Shown here in pieces: positions 48,480 to 58,978 of a stretch of 64,000 nucleotides of DNA. The stretch is from positions 1-64,000 of the forward strand of contig JADCRB010000003.1 of the NCBI GenBank assembly GCA_021464245.1, written 5' to 3'. The stretch is from Carallia brachiata. Its lineage: Eukaryota > Streptophyta > Magnoliopsida > Malpighiales > Rhizophoraceae. Under the pieces are notes generated by a model. It was not told where the DNA came from. It did no database searches and was given only the letters and a program-made list of their open reading frames with translations. The position numbers and the translations under genes are program-made. How positions within the stretch are numbered: the first letter of the stretch is position 1; every line of letters starts with the position of its first letter.

Positions 48480-49978
48480 GAAGAAGAACAAGAATATGTT
48501 CAGGTATTAAGCCAATACAGGGACGTGTTCGCATGGAGTTACAAAGAAATGCCTGGACTTGACCCGAAAATTGCGGTGCATCGTCTAGCAGTAAAGAGGG
48601 GTGTTCGTTCTGTTAAGCAGCCACAACGACGGTTCCGCCCAGAACTCATTCCACAAATCGAGGAGGAGGTTAACAAGCTGATCAATGCTGGCTTCATCCG
48701 AGAGGTCACCTACCCAACATGGATTGCCAACATAGTCCCGGTAAGAAAGAAGAATGGGCAGTTGAGGGTATGTGTTGATTTTCGAGATCTTAAAAAGGCA
48801 TGTCCGAAAGATGACTTTCCATTGCCCATAACGGAGATCACAATCGATGCAACAACGGGTCACGAAGCATTGTCCTTCATGGACGGTTCTTTAAGCTATA
48901 ACCAAATCAGAATGACACCAAAAGACGAGGAGTTGATAGCATTTCGCACTCAAAAGGTATATATGCTACAAAGTTATGCCGTTTGGATTAAAAAATACTA
49001 GCGCTACTTATCAACGTACTATGCAAAAAATTTTTGATGACATGCTGCACAAGATTGTAGAATGTTATGTTGATGACTTAGTTGTAAAGACTAAGAAGCG
49101 CAAAGACCACCTCGAGGATCTCAAGACGGTGTTTGAAAGACTTCGCAGGCATCAGCTTAAAATGAACCCTCTCAAGTGTGCATTCGGTGTCACATCAAGA
49201 AAGTTTCTAGGGTTCGTGGTGCGCTATCGTGGAATCGAAGTTGATCATTCAAAGGTTGACGCAATTCAAAAGATGCCTGAACCTAAAAACCTGCACGACC
49301 TGCGAAGTTTACAAGGAAAGTTGGCCTACATTCGCCGTTTTATTTTCAACTTAGTTGGAAGATGTCAACCTTTCCATCGGTTGATGAAAAAGGATGTCAA
49401 CTTCGAGTGGGACGAAGCTTGCAGCAAAGCCTTTGAGAGCATAAAAAAGTACCTTTCCAATCCACTGGTCCTAGGTGCTCCAATTCAAGGAAAGTCGTTG
49501 ATTCTCTACATTGCAGCGCAGGAAAGATCTTTGGGAGCCTTGCTTACATAGGAAAATGAGCAGGGAAAGGAAGTTGCTCTGTATTACTTGAGCAGAACAC
49601 TAAACGGTCCGAAACTGAGTTATTCGCCCATTGAAAAGACATGTCTAGCACTGTTCTTTGCCATTGATAAGCTGTGGCACTACATGCAAGCTCACACGGT
49701 ACGTCTCATTGGCAGAGCTGATCCTGTCAAATATATCTTATCTAAACCGATCTTGTCAGGACGACTTGCTAAGTGGGCAGTAATCCTACAAAGTTACAAC
49801 ATTGTCTACGTGCCTCAAAAAGCAGTGAAAGGACAAGCTCTAGCAGATTTCCTTGCAGATTACCCTGTTCCGTCAGATTGAGAGTTCACAGATGATCTTC
49901 CAGATGAAGAAGTCTTTTACATTGAGACACTGCTACCGTGGATGATGTTCTTTGATGGTGCAGCAAGACGTGATGATG
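48480..49978 (+). pseudogene. Gypsy reverse transcriptase and RNase H, disrupted
   Basis: RT fingers and palm read VDFRDLKKACPKDDFPLP, then a frameshift near 48965, then MPFGLKNTSATYQR and the intact active-site motif CYVDDLVVK (about 49063-49089). The gypsy RNase H follows (YYLSRTLNGPKLSYSPIEK, LAKWAVILQSY). Stops are TAG at 49549-49551 and TGA at 49879-49881. Beyond the second stop, EFTDDLPDE...WMMFFDGAARRDDG is the start of a second, archaeal-type RNase H. It is cut short by a TAA after DGHC, and the rest is deleted. The pieces cannot give active enzyme in the present frame. Confidence 0.85.
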
Positions 49979-50199
49979 GACACTGCTAACTTGGCCACTT
50001 CTCTTGCAAAGTCAGAAATCCAGGCTATAGTTGTTGCCGTATGCCAGAAATGGATAGTGCCTCAAAGGGATGATGAAGAAACTACCGTAGCTAACGCTGT
50101 ATCTGTACGTCTCGCGGAGGAAGGGGATTGACACCAACCAATCATTGACCATCTACAGCACGGGAAGCTGCTCGAAGATCGTCGTCATAAGACAGAAAT

Positions 50200-51346
50200 T
50201 CAACGACGAGCTCCCCGCTTTATATATCTCAAAGATGCTCTGTATCGAAGATCTTTTGATGGAGTTTTACTTTGCTGCCTAGGCAATGAAGAGGCAAAAC
50301 AAGCTCTCGCTGAAGCACATTCAGGTGTTTGTGGCGGACATCAATTAGGGCCTAAGTTGCACTTTCAGCTCAGAAGGATGAGATACTACTAGCTAACCAT
50401 GGTACGTGATTCAATTGAGTTTGCTAAAACTTGTCAAGCTTGTCAATTTCATGCCAATTACATACATCAACCACCGGAGCCACTGCATCCAACTGTCTCA
50501 TCCTGACCCTTTTAAGCTTGGGGTCTCGACTTAGTGGGCCATTGTCAAAGTCATCCTTAGATCACCTTTACATCCTCGCAGCAACAGACTACTTCTCAAA
50601 ATGGGCTGAAGCCATGCCACTTAGAGAGGTAAAGAAGAAGCATGTTGCCAATTTCATCCGGACTCAGCTGATCTATCGCTATGGAGTCCCTCGATTCATC
50701 GTTACTGATAATGGCAAGCAGTTCTACAATAGCTTGATTGACAAGCTCTGCGAGAATTCAAGTTCAAGCAGTACAAGTCATCTATGTACAATGCCCTAGT
50801 TAACGGTTTGGCCGGAGCATTCAACAAGACCTTATGCAACCTATTGCGGAAGGTAGTCTCTAAATCCAAAAGAGATTGGCATGACAGAATTCCGGAGGCA
50901 TTATGGGCGTATCGTACAACTTATCAGACTCCAACACAGGCGACGCCATACTCACTTGTTTATGGTGTCGAAGCAATACTGCCGTTGGAAACACAGATTC
51001 CATCTCTGCGCATGGCTGTTCTGGAAGGACTCACAGAAGAGGAGAATTCTCGCCTACGTCTGGATGAGTTAGAAGCCCTCGATGAAAGGAGACTCGAAGC
51101 ACAACAGCAACTAGAGTGCTACCAAGCCCGGCTTACCAACACGTTCAACCGCAGGGTCCGCCCATATCTTTTCAAGTTGGAGACCTTGTTCTTGCAGTGC
51201 GACGACCCATCAACATGAAGTGTCGGCCTGGTGACAAGCTTACTTCCAAATGGGACGGGCCATACTTAGTGCAGGAGGGGCTACACTCACAATACTTATA
51301 TGCTGTCAGACCAAGAAGGCGTTCGAATCGGCCCAATCAATGGTAA
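50200..51346 (+). pseudogene. Gypsy integrase, disrupted, catalytic Glu changed
   Basis: The zinc-binding domain reads AEAHSGVCGGHQLG and later CQACQFHANYIHQPP. The catalytic core has the first Asp in LAATDYFSKWAEAMPL and the second in VTDNGKQF. At the third catalytic site the sequence is NGLAGAFNKTL, whereas the family has Glu at the fifth residue, so the DDE triad is incomplete. Stops are at 50390 (TAG), 50504 (TGA) and 50513 (TAA). Frame changes lie near 50540, 50757 and 51170. The C-terminal barrel GDLVLAVRRP...KWDGPYLVQE is followed by the end of the ORF at 51346. Confidence 0.85.
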
Positions 51347-51420
51347 ATTTTTGAAACAGTATTATGTGTAAATATGTTTTAAAAAAAATAAAAAAAGGGA
51401 CAAAAAATATAAAAAAAAAG

Positions 51421-51790
51421 AAAAAAAAAGTTGGGAAGTCCCGATCTGAAAGTCCAAGCGAAAACCCAAATCCAAAAGTCCAAAACCTAAACACTCAATC
51501 CAAATCCAAAAATCCAAATCCAAAAATCCAAATCCAAAGCCCAAACACTTGAGCCTAATTCAGAAAACTCAAAACCCAACTCAAAAGCCTGAAAACTAAG
51601 TCCAGACTCAAAACCCAAACACTCAACCCAAATCCAAAAGTCCAAGTCTAAAACCCAAACACTTGACCCAAATCCAAAAAATCCAAGTTTAGAAGCCCAA
51701 ACACTCGACCCAAATCCAATCCAAAGTCTAAACCCCAAAAATTCCAAGTTCCAAACACAGTCCAGAACCCAAATTCAACATCCAATCCAA
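51421..51790. repeat. Degenerate CCAAATCCAAA tandem repeat
   Basis: About 370 bp of short direct repeats based on CCAAATCCAAAA and CCCAAACACT, lying between the integrase and the homeobox ORF. Tandem repeats in the untranslated 3' part are common in Tat elements. The long minus-strand ORFs here are products of the repeat. Confidence 0.85.
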
Positions 51791-51831
51791 CTTCTGGCCC
51801 GCATGAGTATAAACTGTGAACGGCCCAAAAA

Positions 51832-51839
51832 TATAAAAG
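51832..51839 (+). promoter_or_regulatory. Candidate internal TATA box for the homeobox ORF
   Basis: TATAAAAG in the context CCAAAAATATAAAAGCGACG, about 95 bp upstream of ATG 51927. The stretch in between is pyrimidine/CA-rich, like a plant 5' UTR. This is position and motif evidence only. Confidence 0.45.
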
Positions 51840-51995
51840 CGACGGAGGGTTTGAGTCTGAAACCTAACATCAGTCTCAATCGATCTTCACCACATACCAG
51901 ACCTTTGCTCCTCTGCCACAAGAAAGATGGAACCAGTTACAGAATCTTAAGATAAGGGAGAAGAAAGGTCACCCTGCACAAGGTGGCAACCAACC

Positions 51996-52544
51996 ATGGC
52001 ACAACTGCAAATTTTGGAGGAAGTCTTCCACAACAATGGAGGTATTATGCCTAATGCATCTCAGATTTACCAATTTGTCTCACGATTGCGCCCGCTTGGG
52101 GCAATCGAAGGAAAAAATGTGTTTTATTGGTTCCAGAATTGGAGAAGCAGGAAGAAGCCAGCACTGAGAGCTGCTTTTTCCAAAGAACAGTCTGCCGTTC
52201 TGATATTAGATCTCACCGGTACAACTTCGCCCTCAAATGAAGCAGGTCCGAGTTCTACCACGGCAATAGTCTCTTCAGGCTATAACGATCAAAGCCGTAG
52301 CTTGTGGGAGCATGCGTACTGGTCCTGGTGGTCTTACGGAGTCAGCCAAGGGTTCATCCCTCCTAGGTACTTAAGTGTAGGAGGAATTTTTTTAGCAGAA
52401 AGGAGCTATTCCGGCGAAACTTTGCCTCTCTTTCCAGAATATTCTGGCAGCATCAACCAGCCGGAAAGTGACGTCGGCGTCAACATCATTGGCCCACCAG
52501 ACGAGGTTGAGCTTGACTTGGAGTTGCTCCTCGGGCCCCGCTAG
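51996..52544 (+). CDS. WOX: WUSCHEL-clade WOX homeobox protein captured in a gypsy element
   Basis: Uninterrupted 182-codon ORF. The WOX homeodomain begins six codons before this Met (TRWQPT) and continues through GKNVFYWFQNWRSRKK (residues 39-54). It keeps Trp/Phe/Asn of recognition helix 3 but has NWRSR where WUS has NHKAR. Residues 142-147 are TLPLFP, a WUS-box, and residues 173-177 are LDLEL, an EAR-type repression motif just before the C-terminus. All three hallmarks of the WUS clade are therefore present. WUS-clade proteins are transcription factors that maintain stem cells in meristems. The ancestral start is probably ATG 51927, in the same frame, but codon 8 is now TAA (51948-51950). 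Translation from 51996 would lose the N-terminal arm of the homeodomain. No intron is visible. It lies in the same orientation as gag-pol. Confidence 0.85.
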   Translation: MAQLQILEEVFHNNGGIMPNASQIYQFVSRLRPLGAIEGKNVFYWFQNWRSRKKPALRAAFSKEQSAVLILDLTGTTSPSNEAGPSSTTAIVSSGYNDQSRSLWEHAYWSWWSYGVSQGFIPPRYLSVGGIFLAERSYSGETLPLFPEYSGSINQPESDVGVNIIGPPDEVELDLELLLGPR

Positions 52545-52561
52545 GACGGCTGATAAGATAA

Positions 52562-52625
52562 GGTGCAACGACTTCTATAGCACACGGCAACGACTTCTGC
52601 AGCATATGGTAACGACTTTCGTAAC
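52562..52625. repeat. Three 21-22 bp direct repeats 3' of the homeobox ORF
   Basis: CAACGACTTCTATAGCACAC, CAACGACTTCTGCAGCATAT and AACGACTTTCGTAA follow each other directly. Confidence 0.7.
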
Positions 52626-52989
52626 CCGCATTAGCCGCTGCCTCTTTTGTCTCTTATGGGAGAAAGGGACATGGAGGACCCTACTCGATTCTGCGTACCT
52701 TCTTTATGACTTTTCAAAAAAAAAAAAACACTTTATGTTATGTATATATATCCTGCATGTCCGAGACATAATACTCGCCCCTCAGTTCTTCTTCTTTTCA
52801 AAAGAAAATAGCTAGTCTCTGCACTTGTCCCAGGAAGTTCTTTGATTAAGAAGTTGGTGGCACACGAGCTAAGAAAAAAAAGAGTAGTCTTCTTCGAGTG
52901 ATCCTTAAAAGCCCTCGAAACTCAATCTCCAACGCCATCGGTGTCATGGAGTTCCAACTACTCTCCTTAATTCACATCTACCACAGAGG

Positions 52990-53494
52990 NNNNNNNNNNN
53001 NNNNNNNNNNNNNNNNNNNNNNNNNNNNNNNNNNNNNNNNNNNNNNNNNNNNNNNNNNNNNNNNNNNNNNNNNNNNNNNNNNNNNNNNNNNNNNNNNNNN
53101 NNNNNNNNNNNNNNNNNNNNNNNNNNNNNNNNNNNNNNNNNNNNNNNNNNNNNNNNNNNNNNNNNNNNNNNNNNNNNNNNNNNNNNNNNNNNNNNNNNNN
53201 NNNNNNNNNNNNNNNNNNNNNNNNNNNNNNNNNNNNNNNNNNNNNNNNNNNNNNNNNNNNNNNNNNNNNNNNNNNNNNNNNNNNNNNNNNNNNNNNNNNN
53301 NNNNNNNNNNNNNNNNNNNNNNNNNNNNNNNNNNNNNNNNNNNNNNNNNNNNNNNNNNNNNNNNNNNNNNNNNNNNNNNNNNNNNNNNNNNNNNNNNNNN
53401 NNNNNNNNNNNNNNNNNNNNNNNNNNNNNNNNNNNNNNNNNNNNNNNNNNNNNNNNNNNNNNNNNNNNNNNNNNNNNNNNNNNNNNNNNNNNNN
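52990..53494. other. Assembly gap (505 N)
   Basis: Run of N covering the junction between the extra region and the 3' LTR. If the gap size is right, the missing 5' part of the LTR fits inside it. Confidence 0.99.
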
Positions 53495-53853
53495 TTAAGC
53501 CTCATACGGCCCTCAGCAAAATCCAAGCAGCTCATCCGAGAATAAGTCCCTTCAACCCTCTGTGAAATTAAGCCAGATCGGCTCAGATCAGGTCTCTACG
53601 GTTTTTAACCGTAGTCAAAACGTCCAAATCAGATACAGTTTCAGTCTACCCAGTTCAAGATAAAACTGTGGAAATTATTTCTGTCAAGATCAAACTCGTG
53701 CAGCCCTTAACGGAGTCAATAAAAGGAACACTAATCGGAGGATCTACGGAAATCGACCCCACATAAATTTTCTTTTATTTTATAATTTTTTATTGTAATT
53801 TGTTTTTATATTTTCGAGTTTAATTGTTTTAAATTCGAAATTTACCCGTTACA
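53495..53853 (+). repeat. 3' LTR of gypsy element, 3' half
   Basis: Directly repeats 44624-44979 (CATACGGCCCTCAGCAAA, CGGAGGATCTACGGA) and ends at ACCCGTTACA. Confidence 0.9.
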
Positions 53854-55417
53854 AATACGAAAGATTAGAACTTATGAGTTATTACCTTTTAGTACGGACA
53901 AAATCTTTTAACAATTAAATTATAATAATTAGTGATAAATTAAAATTTTAAATTAAAGCATTAGTAAAAGAAAAATGTTGATAAATTTATGGTGATTTAT
54001 TGCAAATCTTTATGGCGATTTATTGCAAACCTTCCTTATCATTATCATCCCACCAACTCCTTCATGTAAAGGGTTAAATGAAATTGTTTGTCCGAAAGCT
54101 TCTAATCTACTTTCAAATACCGTCCAAAATTTATCACGATTTTCATTTCTTATTGCATAATTTTTCCTGCTTTTTTGGTCAACACCCTTCGCTGTTGTAA
54201 AATAATAAAATATCCCGCGCCTTAACAAATTGCCCGATTTCGGGAGTGGAATAAATCTCTCGCTTTTCATGATTTTCATTAGCAAGTTGATCCAGCTTTT
54301 CAAAATAAATCTCTCGCTTGTATGTTTCAACTAAATAAAATTAAATAAAGGGATTTAAGTTTATATAAAAAATTACAAATTTCAATATTGAAAGAGTTGA
54401 GTGACAAAGTTAAATTTACAATTTATTACCTTTTATAAATAATGTTGTAATTATCTGATTATTCATATATTTTTTTTAACACGGAGTTATAATACTTTTT
54501 AGTAAAACTGTGATATACTATTTCAACTTTTCTATTTAATGCAAACAAAAAAAAACTATTCAAAATAGTAATAAAATTAGATACTATATTATTATATTTT
54601 GATCGTTTGTTGTATAATTTTTATTTTTAAATATGATTGCAATGGATAATAAAGACAACAAATATTTACCAGACAACAACAAATATGCAACTAATGTGCT
54701 TATACAGTATGAATTTGCTTTGCTTTCCAGTCAAATATTCTCTGTAGGTTTAAGAACATGTTGCATGAAGGTTGAAACAATCAAATCCAAATCTGTGCAA
54801 TCACAGCAACGAAAGAACAACGGGACAATCTACAAATCATGAAAAAATTGACGAGAAAAAAAATGCTATCGTGCCAAGAAATAGGATCAATTAGAAGAAA
54901 AAAAAAAAAAAGACGTTAAGATAAAAAGACAGATAAGAAAGAAGAACAAAGACGTTGTTTGTTTTTCTTGTGGCCAGATGTCAAGCAGCCGTTGGTCAGC
55001 TGGGTCCACAAGTTCTCATTGCTGCCATATCAAGACGCCCCGACTTTCCTACCAGTTTCGCGAGTTCACACTTTTCCCAGAAACAGAAAGCAAAGCAAAG
55101 AAAAGAAAGAAAGAAACATTCAAAATCCCGAAATCCAATAAGAGCCGAAAGAAGCTTCGTTCTCTTCTTCTCGTTTTCCTTATCTATTTTCTTCTTATTT
55201 CTTCAAATCATTCAAAAACGGTCGCCCAGCAAACAAAGAAAAAAAAAAAAAAAGAAAGCTAGAAAGAAAGAAAGGAGGAGAAGAAGAAGAAGTCAGCTTA
55301 TTGGAAAAAAAAAAAAACAAAAAAAAACCTCAGAAATATCAACTTTGAGCGCGTGAGCGAGTGCTCGTGTGGTCTGGGTTCAATCTTTTGATTAGGTCTC
55401 AGTATCTTGGTTCTGTC
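53854..55417. other. Intergenic and 5' region of CAMTA
   Basis: 53854-54950 is AT-rich with no recognised gene. The 106-codon minus ORF at 54010-54330 has no family features I know. 54950-55417 is purine-rich (AAAG, GAA runs) and then GC-richer, as expected for a CAMTA promoter and 5' UTR. The Lys/Arg-rich ORFs in it are low-complexity. Confidence 0.5.
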
Positions 55418-58400
55418 ATGGCGGATCCGGGATCGTACGGCATAGGCCCGCATTTAGGTCAGATTTGATCTGATTTTTAGTTCCATTTTTTTTTGGGTTT
55501 TTTTCTTTTTTTTGAATTTCAAGTTGGCTTTTGTTGATTTAGGCCATAATTAGTTTTTTTTTTTTTGTTTTGTTTCCTGTTTGGGTCGGTAAGAACTATT
55601 GTTACTTGCCTTTGCTGGGGCGAAATAGGACTGAATCGTTGGTAGGTTATGGGTGGTTTTTGCTCTATGTAAAGTTAGGCTCTGAGCTTTTTGATTTTCC
55701 ATGGTTTAGGGTTTTATTGTTTCTTTATCAATTTTGTTGAGCTTGTTTGCTGACTTTCGCTCGGCTGAATGCCTTCTAATTAAAGTCAACTGGGCTGGGT
55801 TTAGCCTGTCCAGCTAGCAACTTTGAGGAAAACAAAGGGATTAGTTAGTGTATTCAAGTGGTTTTTATGCCATTGTTTTGAAGAAGACGGTTGCAGGACT
55901 AGGTTTTAATTTCAGGAGCTATTATATTGAAACCATTTGTATAGTTTTTAGAGATACTTAGAGCAAAAGAACTTTTGTTCAAAGTTTTGTGAGGGCATGC
56001 GTCACGAGTCATGGTAAGTGATGCCTGAAGAACGGCTCTGCTTTTGCAAAAGGGTTTTGTATATTTATTTGTGAGGGGAATGCCCCCTTTTCTCTGTACC
56101 ATGTGAAGCATTTGTGCCTATCCCCCCAAAAATAGGATTGGATGTGTTATTATTTCTCTTAGTCAGGGTAGGATCAATGGACAATGAATCCAGAAAGTGA
56201 CAGAGATTGTTAATGAAATACAGCAGCGCATTATTTTTTTCTATTTATTTCGTCCAGTATAATGGTAAATAATCTACTGCGTGAAGGAAGTAAAAATTGA
56301 TGGGGCTGATAACATTAGGATATGATGATAGGGCGACTATCATGTTGCTTTTGACTGCAAAATTTCAATGTCAAACTGATGTGACAAGATGATAAAGCTT
56401 TACATGGCTTCTTTAATTATTTATTGATTTGTTTTTTTTGCTTATCAGAACACAATGTGCTATTTAATATTCTGTTTATGTATTGGTAAAGAAGAGTTTG
56501 TACTGATTGAATGAAAGCTAGGATGAATAATTATGTTGTGCATCTGACTCACCTGCACAGATTGAATCAAAGCAAAGCTGGATAATTATGCTATGACCGG
56601 TCACCCTTGGCCATTCTTATGATATCTTAATTTTGGCACTTTCTTCAGTAAGCATTATCTGTTCCTGATTTCATGGCAGTAGTTCAGCTGATGGAATTGG
56701 TTGTCCTAAACTTCTTGTACATTAGGAATCATTACATAAACATTATTAGGAGTTGATTTTACAGCATTAGTTCAACCAATGTCCTCTTTGATAATTCTAG
56801 ATGATGGAATTGTTCATAAAAGTCTTTTAGGTTCTGAATCATAACACATTAGCTATCTTCCAGGTACCCTGCTTATTTACAACCACTAGATTTCCAATTC
56901 TATAAGCGAACTCGGTTGTAAAGGAAAAAGAGAAAATGCAAAACATCTTTCAGTGCAATTGTAGGAAAGTAAAGTGTTAATTGCAGGCCACTTGGCAACA
57001 TTTTCCTAGTTTAATAACTAAGATCAAGGTTTGCACTTTTACTTAGTTGTGTTTACCTAAGCTCTGAAAAGTTTACTTTTGTTGGCGTGCCATGGCCGAA
57101 ATCATATGACATTGTCGGCACAAGCTTCAAAGGGGACCTAGAAGATGCAAGCAATGAAAAAACATGGAATTATGCTTATCTCTGTATTTTGAGCAATTAA
57201 CAAATAGACAAATAAGTTTGTGGGAAGATAATTTGACATATGATTTGGCTATGACTACACTAAAAGAGTATTGTTTGATCCATCTCCGGTTATTCTGGTA
57301 GTTTTTCATATATGATTCAATTTGTTTTTGATGATTTTTAGTGCACATAAACATAACACGATGCTCACATTTTGGCAAATATTGTGCCTTGGCTATTTCC
57401 TTTTTTTCTTTCTGATTGCTATGCTCATATTTTGCGTGTTTTTTTTTTTTCATTTTGAAGTCAATTGTTGTTTAATTTTTTCTGTGTGTGATGATCTAAT
57501 TTTCAATGTACAGATATCGAGCAACTATTTAGAGAAGCACAACATCGATGGTTACGGCCTGCCGAGATTTGTGAAATTCTTCGTAATTATCAGAAGTTTC
57601 ATATTTCTTCTGAGCCACCAAATAGGCCGCCAAGTATGATATTGAAACTTATACAAAGACCTTGATTTTTTGTTTTAAATATTACTTTCCATTCTGCATT
57701 GTATGATTAACACGAATAAACAGATGCATTATTGACTCTGGTCTCTGAAAACTTATGTTTGTCTGTTGGATTTCTGGCATTTGTGGCCATTTTCCAACTT
57801 GTATAATTATTGGAGCATCCAAAGAAGCAATTTAAAGCCAAGAAGACCTATGGCTGTTGTCTCACAAATTGATATGGACTATAGTTGCTTTCTGTTATTT
57901 TATATGCTCTTTCTTTCAATGTCATACCACTTAAGCGCTAGCAATTAATGTTTTATATTCCTCTTGTTTGAAAGGAGTGATGCCTTTAGTATCTTACTTA
58001 CATTGTGTTAAAAGAAGCAATACAAGGGATGCATGTTCACTCCAGTTGAGATTATGTGGATGCTTCATGTTCTTATAGCTGTTTCTATGTTGTATATTAT
58101 TGTTTGTCTCCTAGTGATTTTTTGTTCTAGCGGAATGCAGTGAATCTCATCCTTCGATTGTTTTTCTTGTTGATGACTGTATCAAACATATTGCGTTCTT
58201 AAATTACTTTGTGACAACTGTCAAAGCGACGCAAATAGTTTCATGCATAGAAATGAGAAATGGAGTTAGTTGACTGCTGAGCATTTATATGAGTCATTTT
58301 TTAAGGAAAATGAACTTGTTCGCAACTTTCTAAGAGTGTTTATTTGGGCTCTTGATAAAAGATATTGTACCTTCCATTCCTGGATTCATTGCTTAGGCCT

Positions 58401-58977
58401 CTAACAGTTATACAGATTGAATCCAACTTTTTGAACTTTAACTGGTGGAACATGGTAGCAGAAAGTCATCTTTATTATACAATTCAGAGTTTCAGGCAAG
58501 AAAAGGAAAAGTGAACTGTGCTAGTTATAGGCATCTACTGCCTGTAGCCTTTATTTTGCTTCATTTGTCTTTATGTAAAACTACAGAACTGTTTTTGTCA
58601 CTGTTGATGTACACTATGGTTTCAAGTTGATTTGTTTGGAAGCACTATAGCTTGATAAATTCTTTTATGATGCTAGGTGGTTCTCTTTTTCTCTTTGATC
58701 GGAAGGTGTTGAGATACTTTAGAAAGGATGGGCATAATTGGAGGAAGAAAAAGGATGGAAAGACTGTGAAGGAAGCTCATGAAAAGCTGAAGGTACATCA
58801 TGGATAACCTTCAGTTTGTTTATAACTTGCAGAAACTAATGTGTGCCCATTCACCTCCCTTTGGTTTATTTAAAACTATTCGTATAATTCTGAAATTTGA
58901 CGTAAGCGCTTTAGGTTGGGAGTATTGATATGTTGCACTGTTATTATGCCCACGGAGAGGAGAATGAAAACTTTCAA
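55418..58977 (+). pseudogene. CAMTA: CAMTA calmodulin-binding transcription activator, 5' fragment (four exons, partial CG-1 domain)
   Basis: Exons are 55418-55457, 57514-57633, 58677-58792 and 58915-58977. Every complete intron has GT-AG ends, and the joined frame is open (40, 120, 116 and 63 bp). It starts MADPGSYGIGPHL and runs into the CG-1 DNA-binding domain: EAQHRWLRPAEICEILRNY, SGSLFLFDRKVLRYFRKDGH, NWRKKKDG and LHCYYAHGEENENFQ. Full CAMTAs are about 900-1,100 residues with CG-1, TIG, ankyrin repeats and IQ motifs, and bind CGCG-type promoters in calcium-dependent cold and defence signalling. Here homology stops at codon 113, inside CG-1, at an N (58978), and a tandem repeat array follows. 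The expected continuation (RRSYWML) is not found before the next gene. It may be a truncated gene copy or a mis-join in the assembly. Confidence 0.9.
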
Positions 58978-58978
58978 N

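Larger units (their letters stand above)
44158..53853 (+). mobile_element. Ty3-gypsy (Tat-like) LTR retrotransposon carrying a homeobox ORF
   Basis: Plus-strand element of about 9.7 kb, including a 505-N gap. The order is LTR, GAG, protease, RT, RNase H, trace of a second (archaeal-type) RNase H, integrase, then 1.6 kb of extra sequence before the 3' LTR. A second RNase H and long extra sequence 3' of integrase are hallmarks of the Tat lineage. Inside the 5' LTR edge, TTGGCATGCTCGGTGG takes the place of the usual Tat primer-binding motif. Hand comparison of about 357 shared LTR bases shows roughly 10% difference, so the element is older than the copia insertion at 20 kb. No matching target duplication was found: ATATG lies left and AATAC right. 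The extra region contains a WOX gene. Confidence 0.88.

Noticed and set aside
51362..51747. Minus-strand ORFs rich in Gly/Phe/Leu (60-86 codons)
   Set aside because: They are translations of the degenerate CCAAATCC tandem repeat.
52898..53545. ORFs of 185 and 215 codons across the N run
   Set aside because: They exist only because N codons are counted as open.
54010..54330. 106-codon minus-strand ORF
   Set aside because: Contains an internal repeat (SERFI) and no recognisable family signature; flanks are AT-rich intergenic DNA.
54955..55356. 133-codon Lys/Arg-rich ORF upstream of CAMTA
   Set aside because: Low-complexity AAAG/GAA repeats in a 5' region; the frame is a product of composition.
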